NCBI RefSeq assembly: GCF_041381155.1
Contig: NC_091146.1
Coordinates: 37,819,876 to 37,883,875 of the forward strand
Reading direction: 5' to 3'
Origin: Argopecten irradians
Taxonomy: Eukaryota > Mollusca > Bivalvia > Pectinida > Pectinidae
Length of the DNA: 64,000 bases
Below are positions 15,410-26,200 of the stretch, piece by piece. The notes under the pieces are model-generated. The model had not been told where the DNA came from. It worked only from the letters and a program-made list of their open reading frames with translations, and searched no databases. Each line of letters opens with the position of its first letter. The stretch's first letter is position 1. The translations under genes and the position numbers were made by a program.

Positions 15410-15984
15410 ATTGTACTGTGTTGTGTTGTGATGTGTTGTGTTGTGCCGTGTCGTGTCGTGCTGTGTTGTGTTGTGTAGTGTCGTGTCGTGCTGAGTTGTG
15501 TTGGGCCGTGTCGTGCTGTGTTGTGTTATGCCGTGTCGTGTCGTGCTGTGTTGTGTCGTGCTGTGTTGTGTCGTGCTGTGTTGTGTTGTGTCATGCTGTG
15601 TTGTGCTGTGTCGTGCTGTGTTGTGTCGTGCTGTGTTGTGTCGTGCTGTGTTGTGTTGTGTCATGCTGTGTTGTGCTGTGTCGTGCTGTGTTGTGTTGTG
15701 CCGTGTCGTGCTGTGTTGTGTTGTGCCGTTTCGTGCTGAGTTGTGTTGTGAAATATCGTGCCGTGCCGTGTCGTATTGTTGTGCCGTGTCGTGTCGTGCT
15801 GTGTTGTGTCGTGCTTTGCTGTGTTGTGTCGTGTTGTGTCGTGTTGTGTTGCTTTACTGTGTTGTGTCGTGTTGTGTCGTGTTGTGTTGCTTTACTGTGT
15901 TGTGTCGTGTTGTGTCGTGTTGTGTTGCTTTGCTGTGTTGTGTCGTGTTGTGTCGTGTTGTGTTGCTTTGCTGTGTTGTGTCGT
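15410..15984. repeat. Pentanucleotide YYGTG array with 38-bp higher-order units
   Basis: About 115 tandem pentamers of the forms TTGTG, TCGTG and CTGTG. From about 15845 a 38-bp higher-order unit appears, marked by GCTTTACTG or GCTTTGCTG, and repeats about three times. All frames tend to be open, giving cysteine- and valine-rich translations on the plus strand and His/Thr/Gln-rich ones on the minus strand. I regard these as low-complexity by-products. Transcribed plus strand would be strongly GU-rich. Confidence 0.93.
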
Positions 15985-16693
15985 ACATTGCGGCTCACTT
16001 TTTAATATCAGACTAACGTACTGGATTATAATCCCACCATCAATATGCAGGGAGTTTACAAAACTGGAATTTCAATACATCCTGAAATATCACAGACAAT
16101 CAAATATCATCAGTGTGTAAAACGTGGTCACAAAATATAGATATACTGTGAAAACAACAGCACACTGTACTTTTTCGTGAATTGATGCATTCGCTAATAT
16201 GTTTAAATTAACGAATGTGCGAAGTATTCATGTATACTTGAGGAAGTTTGCTTTAGATTAGATGTGCACGGTGATAAGTTATCGGTAAAATTATACAGAA
16301 CTCGTTCTATAGGGGAGCTAACCACACATTTATCTTGTGAGTCGAACAGATCGGATACATATTCAGTGTAGTTTTACTGCCTTATATTCGGAAATGGTTA
16401 ATAAATGTCAATACCGACCGTAAAAAAGACTAGTAATGATCGGCCGTGAATCACCTATTGTACACACACGCATTCCATAGCTTCCTGGTCGGTACCGTGC
16501 TAACTATACATATTATATACACTCTTTACACGATGTGAGATGTGCGCACGATGTCTGTGCGATATGGATCGTGTGTTTATGATGTGCTATAACGGCTTCT
16601 GTGCGGTAGCGATCGTGGTCGATGTGTAATAGAAATCGATGTGCGCACGCTGTTTTTTCGTACGTTGTGCGATCATACAACTGTACATATTAA

Positions 16694-17107
16694 ACCCTAA
16701 AATCTCAATATATTCCGTTTTGGTAGGAAATCCCAGACCTATTTTCAGGACCGACCTATTTTCAGGACCGACCTATTTTCAAGCCCGTCTTAGACATAAT
16801 AGTCTTACTGAGACCCGATTACTTTCGAAACATTTTATCGGTGTTTGAGTTAATCATTCAAAGTAAAACAAAACAATAAATAAATAATAAAGTAAATGAA
16901 CAAATTTGATAGTTGATACAAATATGCATTTTTTTAATACATATGCATGTAGTTACGTATATAATAAAATAATACGGAACGTTATGAAAACTTTATATTG
17001 ACCACACGTCAGAAAAAATGTTAAGATAATGTTCGGTGAAGGAATCCAAATCTTACTGTCAAGACCGGCCTATTTTCCATACAGGCTTAAAATGGAGATT
17101 TTAGGGT
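16694..17107. mobile_element. Possible MITE with short inverted ends
   Basis: ACCCTAAAATCTC at 16694-16706 is matched by its exact reverse complement at 17095-17107. Just inside both ends are further loosely matching stretches around GGAAAT and CCTATTTTC / GACCGGCCTATTTTC. The interior (about 390 bp) has no coding potential. No clear target-site duplication is visible, so this may be an old non-autonomous element or a chance inverted repeat. Confidence 0.3.
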
Positions 17108-17242
17108 ATGGGTACAGAGCTGGTTTGTATGCTTAACATAGCTATATCGTGTTAGTTGATCCTTCATAAATCTCAAATATATTCACATCAGTTAGCCACA
17201 GAAGTCGGGCAGACATAGAATTTCGGTGAACTATCAGTTATC

Positions 17243-17275
17243 TTCCGTCCGTCCGTCCTTCCTTCCGTCCGTCCA
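17243..17275. repeat. CCGT/CCTT microsatellite
   Basis: A short tetranucleotide run of CCGT and CCTT units. Its complement resembles the GACG microsatellite in the Helitron-like element at 22378-22420, so it could mark a decayed relative, but no diagnostic ends are seen here. Confidence 0.7.
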
Positions 17276-18600
17276 TCTGTGTTTTATTTGTAACTCTGTT
17301 AATGCTAACCAGTGTCCCGTATATTTTGTTGTAAACTATCATTAAAGTTATAAGTGCTGTAACTTTGGCATGTTTTTTTTCCTTCGGTAATATATTAAAA
17401 ACCATCAGGCTTGATCAATTAAGCTGTGAAAATCATTCCAATGGACAGACAAACATGTTTGATGCCTTACAAACGTTAGTTAGAACACAGACGTTATGCA
17501 CTGTCAAATTAATGGGGTTTTTATGCCTTATGTTTAGATGGAAATCACTTTACAATTACTAATAACACTGTAAACAGGTAAATAAAAAATTATAGACAAC
17601 AAGTTGGCTTTATGGTCTAACCAGATTCTAATATAATTATTTTGGCAGTACAGCCAAAATTCATTTACATCTCGTACTTGTAGAATTAAAATATGTGCAT
17701 TGAAAGTATTGCGATTCTCAAAATGCTGGTAACGTTTGGTGGGGAATAACATATTAAAAGCTCTTCTTGATTTGTGAGAATGGAAAATATATTCCTGTTT
17801 GTACATGTATTAATACGGAATTTCCTTATTTATGTAAACTTTTATTAATATATTCCTGTTTGTGTCATGCGACATTTTGTTCTATACCCGAGACAAACAT
17901 AAAAGTCAAGTCAGCAAAAGTTCATTACTAAAACAGAACTTACCTGAATAAAGAGAGTTATTCCGGCCTAACAATAGGTACTGACCACTGGTCAGCTATA
18001 TCCGTCCTCGTGTCCGGGTATCAAGGAGTATAAAATTTTAGTAACATTTTTCCGTAATCTTAGTTCATCCTTGGTTAGGTTCGCGCTGTCATTACTCCAG
18101 ATGCCTCTAGGTCCAACTCCACACGGCGATGGTCAGTATCTCGCGCACTGGTCAGTAATATGGCCTAATTCGGCCTGCGGTCAATATCATTCCCGGATAT
18201 CCAAAGTTAGATCTTAATTTCATATATATGTGTGGTCAGTGCTGGCCCCCGGTTAAAATGGTCAATTTTAAATATTTTAACATTTCGGTTGAAGGGGACG
18301 ATTTAGGTCTGGATTGATATAGAATTAACATGTGTCCGAACTGACCAAAGTTAAACAGTCATGTGGTCGGTCATTCCTTCTGTATATGGTCGCCTCCGGA
18401 CACTTAGTGTCCACTGTGGTCATCTGTTGTACGTCTTATTCGGAATGCATCATGATTGTCTATTGAGCCATATCGATAGAGTCTCGAGGTCAGAGGTCAT
18501 GCAAAGTACAGCAAGACAGCGGTGTTACGGAATATACAGGTAATGATCTACTGCATGCATGGTAAGCTTGGTATAGGTAAACATTCGATATCAATATATA

Positions 18601-19858
18601 GTAAAAAAATATAACAAGCCTACAAACGAAATAATACAAATGATAACAAGTTTACAGAAATATACAAACAAAATAATACAAATGATAAAAAGTCTGTAGA
18701 AAAATACAAACAAAACAATACAAATGATAAAAAGTCTGTAGAAAAATACAAACAAAATAATACAAAAGATAAAAAGTCTACAAAATAATACAAATGATAA
18801 AAAGTCTGTAGAAATATATAAGCAAAATAATACAAATGATAACAAATCTATAGAAATAAACAAACAAAATAATACAAATGATAAAAAGTCCATAGAAATA
18901 TACAAACAAAATAATACAAATGATAAAAAGTCTATAGAAATATACAAACAAAATAATACAAAAGATAAAAAGTCTATAGAAATATACACACAAAATAATA
19001 CAAATGATAAAAAGTCTATAGAAATATACACACAAAATAATACAAATTATAGAAAGTTTATTGAAAAAAAATGATAAAAAGTCTATAGAAAAATAATACA
19101 AATGATAAAAAGTCTATAGAAATATACAAACAAAATAATACAAATGATAATAAGTCTATAGAAATATACACACAAAATAATACAAATTATAGAAAGTTTA
19201 TTGAAAAAAAATGATAAAAAGTCTATAGAAAAATAATACAAATGATAAAAAGTCTATAGAAATATACAAACAAAATAATACAAATGATAATAAGTCTATA
19301 GAAATATACAAACAAAATAATACAAATGATAAAAAGTCTATAGAAATATACAAACAAAATAATACAAATGATAATAAGTCTATAGAAATATACAAACAAA
19401 ATAATACAAATGATAAAATGTCCATAGAAATATACAAACAAAATAATACAAATGATAATAAGTCTATAGAAATAAACAAACAAAATAATACAAAGGATAA
19501 AAAGCCTATAAAAATATACAAATGATAAAAAGTCTATAGAAATATACAAACAAAATGATACAAATTATAGAAAGTTTATAGAAAAAAAATGATAAAAAGT
19601 CTATAAAAATACACAAAAAAATAATACAAATGATAAAAAGTCTATAGAAATATACAAACAAAATAATACAAATGATAATAAGTCTATAGAAATATACAAA
19701 CAAAATAATACAAATGATAAAAGTCCATAGAAATATACAAACAAAATAATACAAATGATAAAAAGTCTATAGAAATAAACAAAGAAAATAATACAAAGGA
19801 TAAAAAGCCTATAAAAATATACAAATGATAAAAAGCCTATAAAAATATACAAACAAAA
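18601..19858. repeat. 42-bp satellite array, left part
   Basis: About 30 copies of an AT-rich 42-bp unit containing GATAAAAAGTCTATAGAAAT and ACAAACAAAATAATACAAAT. Units vary by substitutions and short deletions. A 140-bp block (starting 19029) is repeated directly (starting 19169) and again in altered form near 19550. The minus strand has long hydrophobic open frames of 14-residue repeats, which come from the 42-bp period. The array is interrupted at 19858/19859 by a Helitron-like insertion and resumes in exact register at 22476. Confidence 0.95.
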
Positions 19859-20099
19859 CAAGTGGCCCAGAGGGCCTTTATCGTTCACCTATTTTTTCTA
19901 GTAATTATCACAAAGACTCTGACAATTAGAAAACTTAGCAAAATTGACTCCAAAAGTTTAATTTTGAATCACAACCATACAATGATGCTATTGATACCAT
20001 ACAAATATGCAATCCAATACATAGGTTCAGAGAGAAAGTAATTTATATGAAACAAAAAAGAAAAAGTAGCCTAATTGACCGTTTTGACCCTGCGTCTAC

Positions 20100-20346
20100 G
20101 GCTCCAGGGGTCAGCCCTATCATTTGTACAATTTCAAATCCTAACCCTATAAGGATGCTAGAATTGCATTATGAGTGCTCTTCAATGCTTAGTTGCAAAG
20201 AAGAAGTCGTTTATATGGAAATAACTAAATTGACCCTTTTGACCCCACCCTTCAGGCCCCCTCCGGGGGGGGGGGGGGGGGGGGTCAGCCCTATCATTTG
20301 TAAAATTTTGAATCCCAACCCTATAAGGATGTAACCATTGCATTAT
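20100..20346 (+). repeat. Core repeats of the Helitron-like element, left block
   Basis: One complete and one partial copy of the ~155-bp core repeat, with the shared phrases CAGCCCTATCATTTGT and CCTATAAGGATG. A 20-base G run (20265-20284) replaces the short G tract of other copies and is a likely length-uncertain site. The second copy breaks off at GCATTAT (20340-20346), where another sequence is inserted. Confidence 0.75.
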
Positions 20347-21391
20347 ATTTACACTTGCTAGGCTTGATCACTATACGTAAGTACTAGCCGATTTTGTTTA
20401 CCATAACTTCATGGTAACATTGAACTTTGAACTGGCGTATGAATTGTTCTATGCAACGTACAGGGGCTACTTTTTTGTTTAAATTTTGACGCAACATTAC
20501 ACAATACGTGTATATTGTTGTTTTTTCATAGAATTTTGGAAAAATGTAAACAATATATATATGTTTTATATTTATATATGATACAAACATATTTAAAATT
20601 AACAATTGTATAAAAAACGGGAAAAAATATCCCGACCGGGGCGACGTGCAGTGCTTTCATTTTTGTTAAAAATGATGGATGTCAAATGTTAACGTTACCT
20701 CTGTGTCTGTGTCCTACGATCGGGTCTTTGGGGTTGACTGGGGTTGACAGAGCTAGGTCAGTTATAAACATATTCTCTTGTCTTTGTTCTTTGAGAATTT
20801 AATCATGTGTATTATAAAACATGCACCGCTAGTAATCCACGTGTTGACAGTTACGCGTCACCACAAATTACATTGTATCCATCGAACACAACTTGTCACA
20901 AGTGAAGTTGTTCCATCTATAGATGGCGATGGATCTAAGCGTAGATTTTATAATCACATGGCTCCGAAGGATGTAATATCGTCAAGTCAGACGACAATCT
21001 CAAACATTGAACACTGGTGTTTTGACAACTTCAGAAAACTCCATTGTGTAAGCGTGCGTCAGCTTCGCCTCGCTACACAATAACGGTCACTGAGTTCACA
21101 CATGTGGCCGAGTGCAAATACTTTATGTTATTACGCTCTATATGAACTTTTAGTAAAATTGAATACCTATTTAAACTTTCATCATTCGCTGTTCAATTGA
21201 GTAAGCTCCTCCCACTTTTGACCGACTTTTATTGAATAATTACGTCACTTTAAAATGACGATTTTATTGCATAAAACATAAATAAAAAGTCGTGTGAGTG
21301 TAAATATAGGGATTGGATTTCGTTTTTATGTTAACCATGCTTGTATGGAGCAATTTCTCAAAGAATATATTCTCAATATGGGGCGCGTTAA
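20347..21391. mobile_element. About 1-kb sequence nested inside a core repeat
   Basis: The core repeat stops after GCATTAT and resumes with TATGAGTGCTAT at 21392, so about 1,045 bp interrupts it, with TAT at both edges as a possible short target duplication. No clear inverted ends are seen. It contains a hairpin with ATTGTGTA / TACACAAT arms around 21044-21081, and a short inverted repeat CGTCA/TGACG near 21244-21261. A 101-codon frame at 20778-21083 has no recognisable domain and is not annotated as a gene. The class of this insert is unknown. Confidence 0.5.
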
Positions 21392-22340
21392 TATGAGTGC
21401 TATATCTTGTTTAGTTTCAGAGCAGAAGTCCTTTATATGAAAATAGCCAAATTGATCCCTTTTGATTCCGCCCCTCAGGCCCCCGGGGGGTCAGCCCAAT
21501 CATTTGTACAATTTCAGTTAGAAGCCTATAACGATATTACCATTGCATTATGGTTGTTATCCCATGCTTGGTTTTAGAGAAGAAGTTGTTTATATGGAAA
21601 TAATCAAATTGACCCCTTTTGGCCCCGCCCCTCAGGCCCCTGGGGGGTCAGCCCTATCATTTGTACAATTTTGAATACCCACCCTATAAGGATGCTACCA
21701 TTGCATTATGGGTGCTATCCCATGCTTGGTTTCAGAGAAGAAGTCGTTTATATGTAAATAGCCAAAATGACCCCTTTTGACCCCGCCCATCATGCCCCCC
21801 GGCGATCAGCCCTATCATTTGTACAATTTTGAATCCCCACCTTATAACGATATTACCATTGCATTATGGGTGCTACCTCATGCTTAGTTTCAGAGAAGAA
21901 GTCGTTTATATGGAAATAACCAAATTGACGCCTTTTGACCACGCCCCTCAGGCCCCCCCGGCGATCAGCCCTATCATTTGTACAATTTTGAATCCCAACT
22001 TATAACGATTTTACCATTGCATTATGGGTGCTACCTCATGCTTAGTTTCAGAGAAGAAGTCGTTTATATGGAAATAACCATATAACCATGGGGTCCGCCC
22101 CACGCCCTGGGGTCCCCCCCGATCATCATTTGTACAATTTTGAATCCCCACCCTATAACGATGCTACCATTGCATTATGGGTGCTATCCCATGCTTGGTT
22201 TCAGAGAAGAAGTCGTTTATATAGAAATAGCCAAATTGACCCCTTTTGGCCCCGCCCCTCAGGCCTCTGGGAGTCAGCCCCATCATTTGTACAATTTTCA
22301 GTTAGTAGCCCATAAGGATGCTACCAGTCAATTTTTGTTA
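21392..22340 (+). repeat. Core repeats of the Helitron-like element, right block
   Basis: Six tandem copies of the ~155-bp core repeat. Each carries AGAGAAGAAGTCGTTTATAT, a CCCC-rich stretch and ATCATTTGTACAATTT. Spacing of the last motif is 150-159 bp. Copies differ by substitutions, and the GC-rich stretch varies most. Confidence 0.85.
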
Positions 22341-22377
22341 AAATCTGACCAGCGGTTATGGAGAAGAAGTCGATTGT

Positions 22378-22475
22378 TGACGGACGGACGGACGAACGAC
22401 GGACGACGGACGCCAGACGCCGGACGCTGCGGTATCCCATAAGCTCACCTCGGTCCTTCGGACCAGGTTAGCTAA
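22378..22475 (+). mobile_element. Microsatellite and 3' end of the Helitron-like element
   Basis: A GACG tetranucleotide run (from 22378) grades into GACGGACGCC-type sequence and then the terminal part. The imperfect palindrome AGCTCACCT...AGGTTAGCT encloses the GGTCC-TTC-GGACC hairpin. The element ends CTAA at 22472-22475, directly against satellite TAATAC. Confidence 0.75.
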
Positions 22476-22945
22476 TAATACAAATGATAAAAAGTCTATA
22501 GAAATATACACACAAAATAATATAAATGATAAAATGTCTATAAAAATATACAAACGAAATTATACAAATGATTACAAGTCTATAGAAATAGACAAACAAA
22601 ATAATACAAATGATAAAAAATCTATAAAAATATACACACAAAGTAATACACAAATGATAAAAAGTCACAGAAACATACAAACAAAATAATATAAATGATA
22701 AAATGTCTATATAAATATACACACAAAATAATATAAATGATAAAAAGTCTATAGAAATATACACACAAAATAATAAAAATGATAACAAGTCTATAGAAAT
22801 ATACAAACAAAATAATACAAATGATTACAAGTCTATAGAAATAGACAAACAAAATAATACAAATGATAAAAAATCTATCGAAATATACAAATAAAATAAT
22901 ACAAATGATAAAAAGTCTATCGAAATATACACACACAACAAAACT
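22476..22945. repeat. 42-bp satellite array, right part
   Basis: About eleven further copies of the same 42-bp unit as at 18601-19858, continuing in register from the insertion point. Variants such as GATTACAAG and GATAAAATG are shared among neighbours. Ends near 22945 in unique DNA. Confidence 0.93.
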
Positions 22946-23210
22946 ATACAAATGAAATATAACTAATTACTAACAAATCTATAAATGGGATAAACACCGA
23001 GAAGATGTGAGAATCAGAGAGCAACAACACGTATTATATCACAGAGCTTATTACTAGTCAATATATATACCTATAGAGTGTTACGGCAGGAATGATACAA
23101 GGCGATATAACGTGCATAACCCCGGGGAAATAATAGTTCAATATAAAATTAGTAGCTATTGATATAAGGGAAATACCTGCCCTATACTTGTTTCATCTAC
23201 AATGACCTAC
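22946..23210. other. Unique spacer
   Basis: About 265 bp of non-repetitive sequence between the 42-bp and 26-bp arrays. No feature recognised. Confidence 0.6.
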
Positions 23211-26200
23211 ACGAAAGTCACAGGTCAACGTCACCCCGACCAATCACAGGCCAACGTCGCCCTGACCAATCACAGGTCAACGTCATCCCGACCAATCACA
23301 GGCCAACGTCGCCCTGACAAATCACAGGTCAACGTCACGCCGACCAATCACAGGCCAACGTCGCCCTGACAAATCACAGGTCAACGTCGCCCCGATCAAT
23401 CACAGGCCAACATCGCCCCGACCAATCACAGGCCAACGTCACCCCAACCAATCACAGGCCAACGTCGCCCTGACCAATCAAAGGCCAACATCGCCCCGAC
23501 CAATCACAGGCAAGTCTACGTCGTCCCGATCAATCACAGGCCAACGTCGCCGTGACCAATCACAGACCAACGTCGCCCCCATCAATCACAGGTTAACGTC
23601 ACAACGACCAATCACAGGCCAATGTCATCCGACCAATCACAGGCCAACGTCGCCCTGACCAATCACAGGCCAACGTCTCCGCAACCAATCACAGGCCAAC
23701 GTCGCCCCGATCAATCACAGGTCAACGTCGCCCGAAAAATCACAGGTCAACGTCGCCCCGACCAATCACAGACCAACGTCATACCGACCAATCACATGCC
23801 AACGTCACCCCCGACCAATCACAGGCCAACGTCATCCCGACCAATCACAGGCCAAGGTCCCCGACCAATCACAGGCCAACGTCGCCCGACCAATCACAGG
23901 CCAACGTCGCCCCGACCAATCACAGACCAACGTCGCCCCGACCAATCACAGACCAACGTCCCCCGACCAATCACAGACCAACGTCGCCCCACCAATGTCA
24001 ACGTCGCTCTGACCAATCACAGGTCAACATCGCCCCTGACCAAATACAGGCCAACTTCACCCCGACCAATCACAGGCCAACGTCGCCCCGATCAATCACA
24101 GCCAACGTCGCCCCGACCAATCACAGCCAACGTCAACCCGACCAATCACAGGTCAACGTCGCCCTGACCAATCACAGGCCAACGTCGCCCCGACCAATCA
24201 CAGGCCAACGTCATCCCGACCAATCACAGGTCAACGTCTCCCTGACCAATCACAGCCAACGTCGCCCCGACCAATCACAGGCCAACGTCGCCCGACCAAT
24301 CACAGGCCAACCGCTTCGACCAATCACGTCAGGCCAATCAAGGCCAACGTCGCCCCGACCAATCACAGGCCAACGTCGCCCCGACCAATCACAGGCCAAC
24401 GTCACCCCGACCAATCACAGGTCAACGTCACCCCGACCAATCACAGGCCAACGTCGCCCCGACCAATCACAGGCCAACGTCGCCCCGACCAATCACAGGC
24501 CAACGTCGCCCCGACCAATCACAGGCCAACGTCGCCCCGACCAATCACAGGCCAACGTCGCCCGACCAATCACAGGCCAACGTCGCCCCGACCAATCACA
24601 GACCAACGTCGCCCCGACCAATCACAGGCCAAACGTCGCCCCGACCAATCACAGGTCAACGTCGCCCCGACCAATCACAGGCCAATGTCGCTCGACCAAT
24701 CACAGGCCAACGTCACCCCGACCAATCACAGGCCAATGTCGTTCGACCAATCACAGGCCAACGTCACCCGACCAATCACAGGCCAACGTCACCCCGACCA
24801 ATCACAGGCCAACGTCGCCCTGACCAATCACAGGCCAACGTCGCCCCGACCAATCACAGACCAACGTCGCCCCGACCAATCACAGGACCAACGTCGCCCC
24901 GACCAATCACAGGCTCAACGTCACCCCGACCAATCACAGGCCAACGTCGCCCCGACCAATCACAGGCCAACGTCGCCCCGACCAATCACAGGCCAACGTC
25001 GTACCCTGACCAATCACAGGCCAACGTCGCCCCCGACCAATCACAGACCAACGTCGCCCCGACCAATCACAGGCCAACGTCGCCCCGACCAATCACAGGC
25101 CAACGTCACCCTGACCAATCACAGGCCAACGTCGCCCCGACCAATCACAGGCCAACGTCGCCCCGACCAATCACAGGCCAACGTCGCCCCGACCAATCAC
25201 AGGCCAGTCGTCCGCCCCGACCAATCACAGGCCAACGTCGCCCCGACCAATCACAGCCAACGTCGCCCGACCAATCACAGGCCAACGTCGCCCCGAACAA
25301 TCACAGACCAACGTCGCCCCGACCAATCACAGGCCAACGTCGCCCCGACCAATCACAGGCCAACGTCATCCCGACCAATCACAGACCAACGTCGCCCGAC
25401 CAATCACAGACCAACGTCGCCCCGACCAATCACAGGTCAACGTCGCCCCGACCAATCACAGGTCAACGTCGCCCCGACCAATCACAGACCAACGTCACCC
25501 CGACCAATCACAGACCAACGTCACCCCGACCAATCACAGACCAACGTCACCCCGACCAATCACACCAACGTCGCACCCGACCAATCACAGACCAACGTCG
25601 CCCCGACCAATCACAGGTCAACGTCGCCCCCGACCAATCACAGGCCAACGTCGCCCCGACCAATCACAGGCCAACGTCGCCCCGACCAATCACAGGCCAA
25701 CGTCGCCCCGACCAATCACAGGCCAACGTCGCCCCGACCAATCACAGGCCAACGTCGCCCCAACCAATCACAGGCCAACGTCACCCCGACCAATCACAGG
25801 CCAACGTCGCCCCACCAATCACAGGTCAACGTCGCCCGACCAATCACAGGCCAACGTCGCCCCGACCAATCACAGGCCAACGTCGCCCCGACCAATCACA
25901 GGCCAACTTTCACCCCAACCAATCACAGGTCAACCATCGATCCCGACAATCACAGACCAACGTCGCCCCGACCAATCACAGGCCAAGGTCGCCCTGACCA
26001 ATCACAGGCCAACGTCGCCCCGACCAATCACAGGCCAACGTCGCCCCCACCAATCACAGTGCAACGTCGCCCCAACCAATCACAGGCCAACGTCGCCCTG
26101 ACCAATCACAGGCGAACGTCGCCCCAATTAATCACAGGCCAACGTCGCCCCGACCAATCACAGGCCAACGTCGCCCCGACCAATCACAGGCCAACGTCAC

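Larger units (their letters stand above)
15985..18600. other. Unique region, no gene recognised
   Basis: Non-repetitive sequence of ordinary composition. It holds a possible MITE (16694-17107), a short run of TCAGGACCGACCTATTT direct repeats (16732-16785), a CCGT/CCTT tetranucleotide microsatellite (17243-17275) and several short unsupported open frames. Repeated ACTGGTCAG phrases near 17990-18160 suggest dispersed-repeat remnants. No convincing exon was found. Confidence 0.6.
19859..22475 (+). mobile_element. Non-autonomous Helitron-like element (pearl/CvA-like architecture)
   Basis: A 2.6-kb insertion inside the 42-bp satellite. It begins CAAGTGGCCCAGAGGGCC and ends in a GGTCC-TTC-GGACC hairpin (22452-22464), 11 bp before a terminal CTAA. 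Joining the flanks (ACAAACAAAA and TAATACAAATG) restores an intact satellite unit, so insertion was between A and T without obvious duplication. Hairpin, CTRR end and A/T target are Helitron hallmarks. Inside are about eight ~155-bp core repeats (marked by ATCATTTGTACAATTT) and a GACG microsatellite, the layout known from bivalve pearl/CvA elements. The 5' end is not the canonical TC, and there is no Rep/helicase frame, so it is non-autonomous. The family name is by architecture, not by search. Confidence 0.75.

Noticed and set aside
15350..16120. Cysteine-rich and His/Thr-rich proteins over the YYGTG block
   Set aside because: Pentamer repeats are open in most frames on both strands. The translations are low-complexity and frame-independent.
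18591..19888. Hydrophobic minus-strand repeat proteins that look like membrane proteins
   Set aside because: They are translations of the AT-rich 42-bp satellite, a multiple of three. The T-rich strand inevitably gives Phe/Ile/Leu/Tyr.
20778..21083. 101-codon frame in the nested insertion
   Set aside because: No recognisable domain. It lies inside a transposon-like insert and its end overlaps a hairpin.
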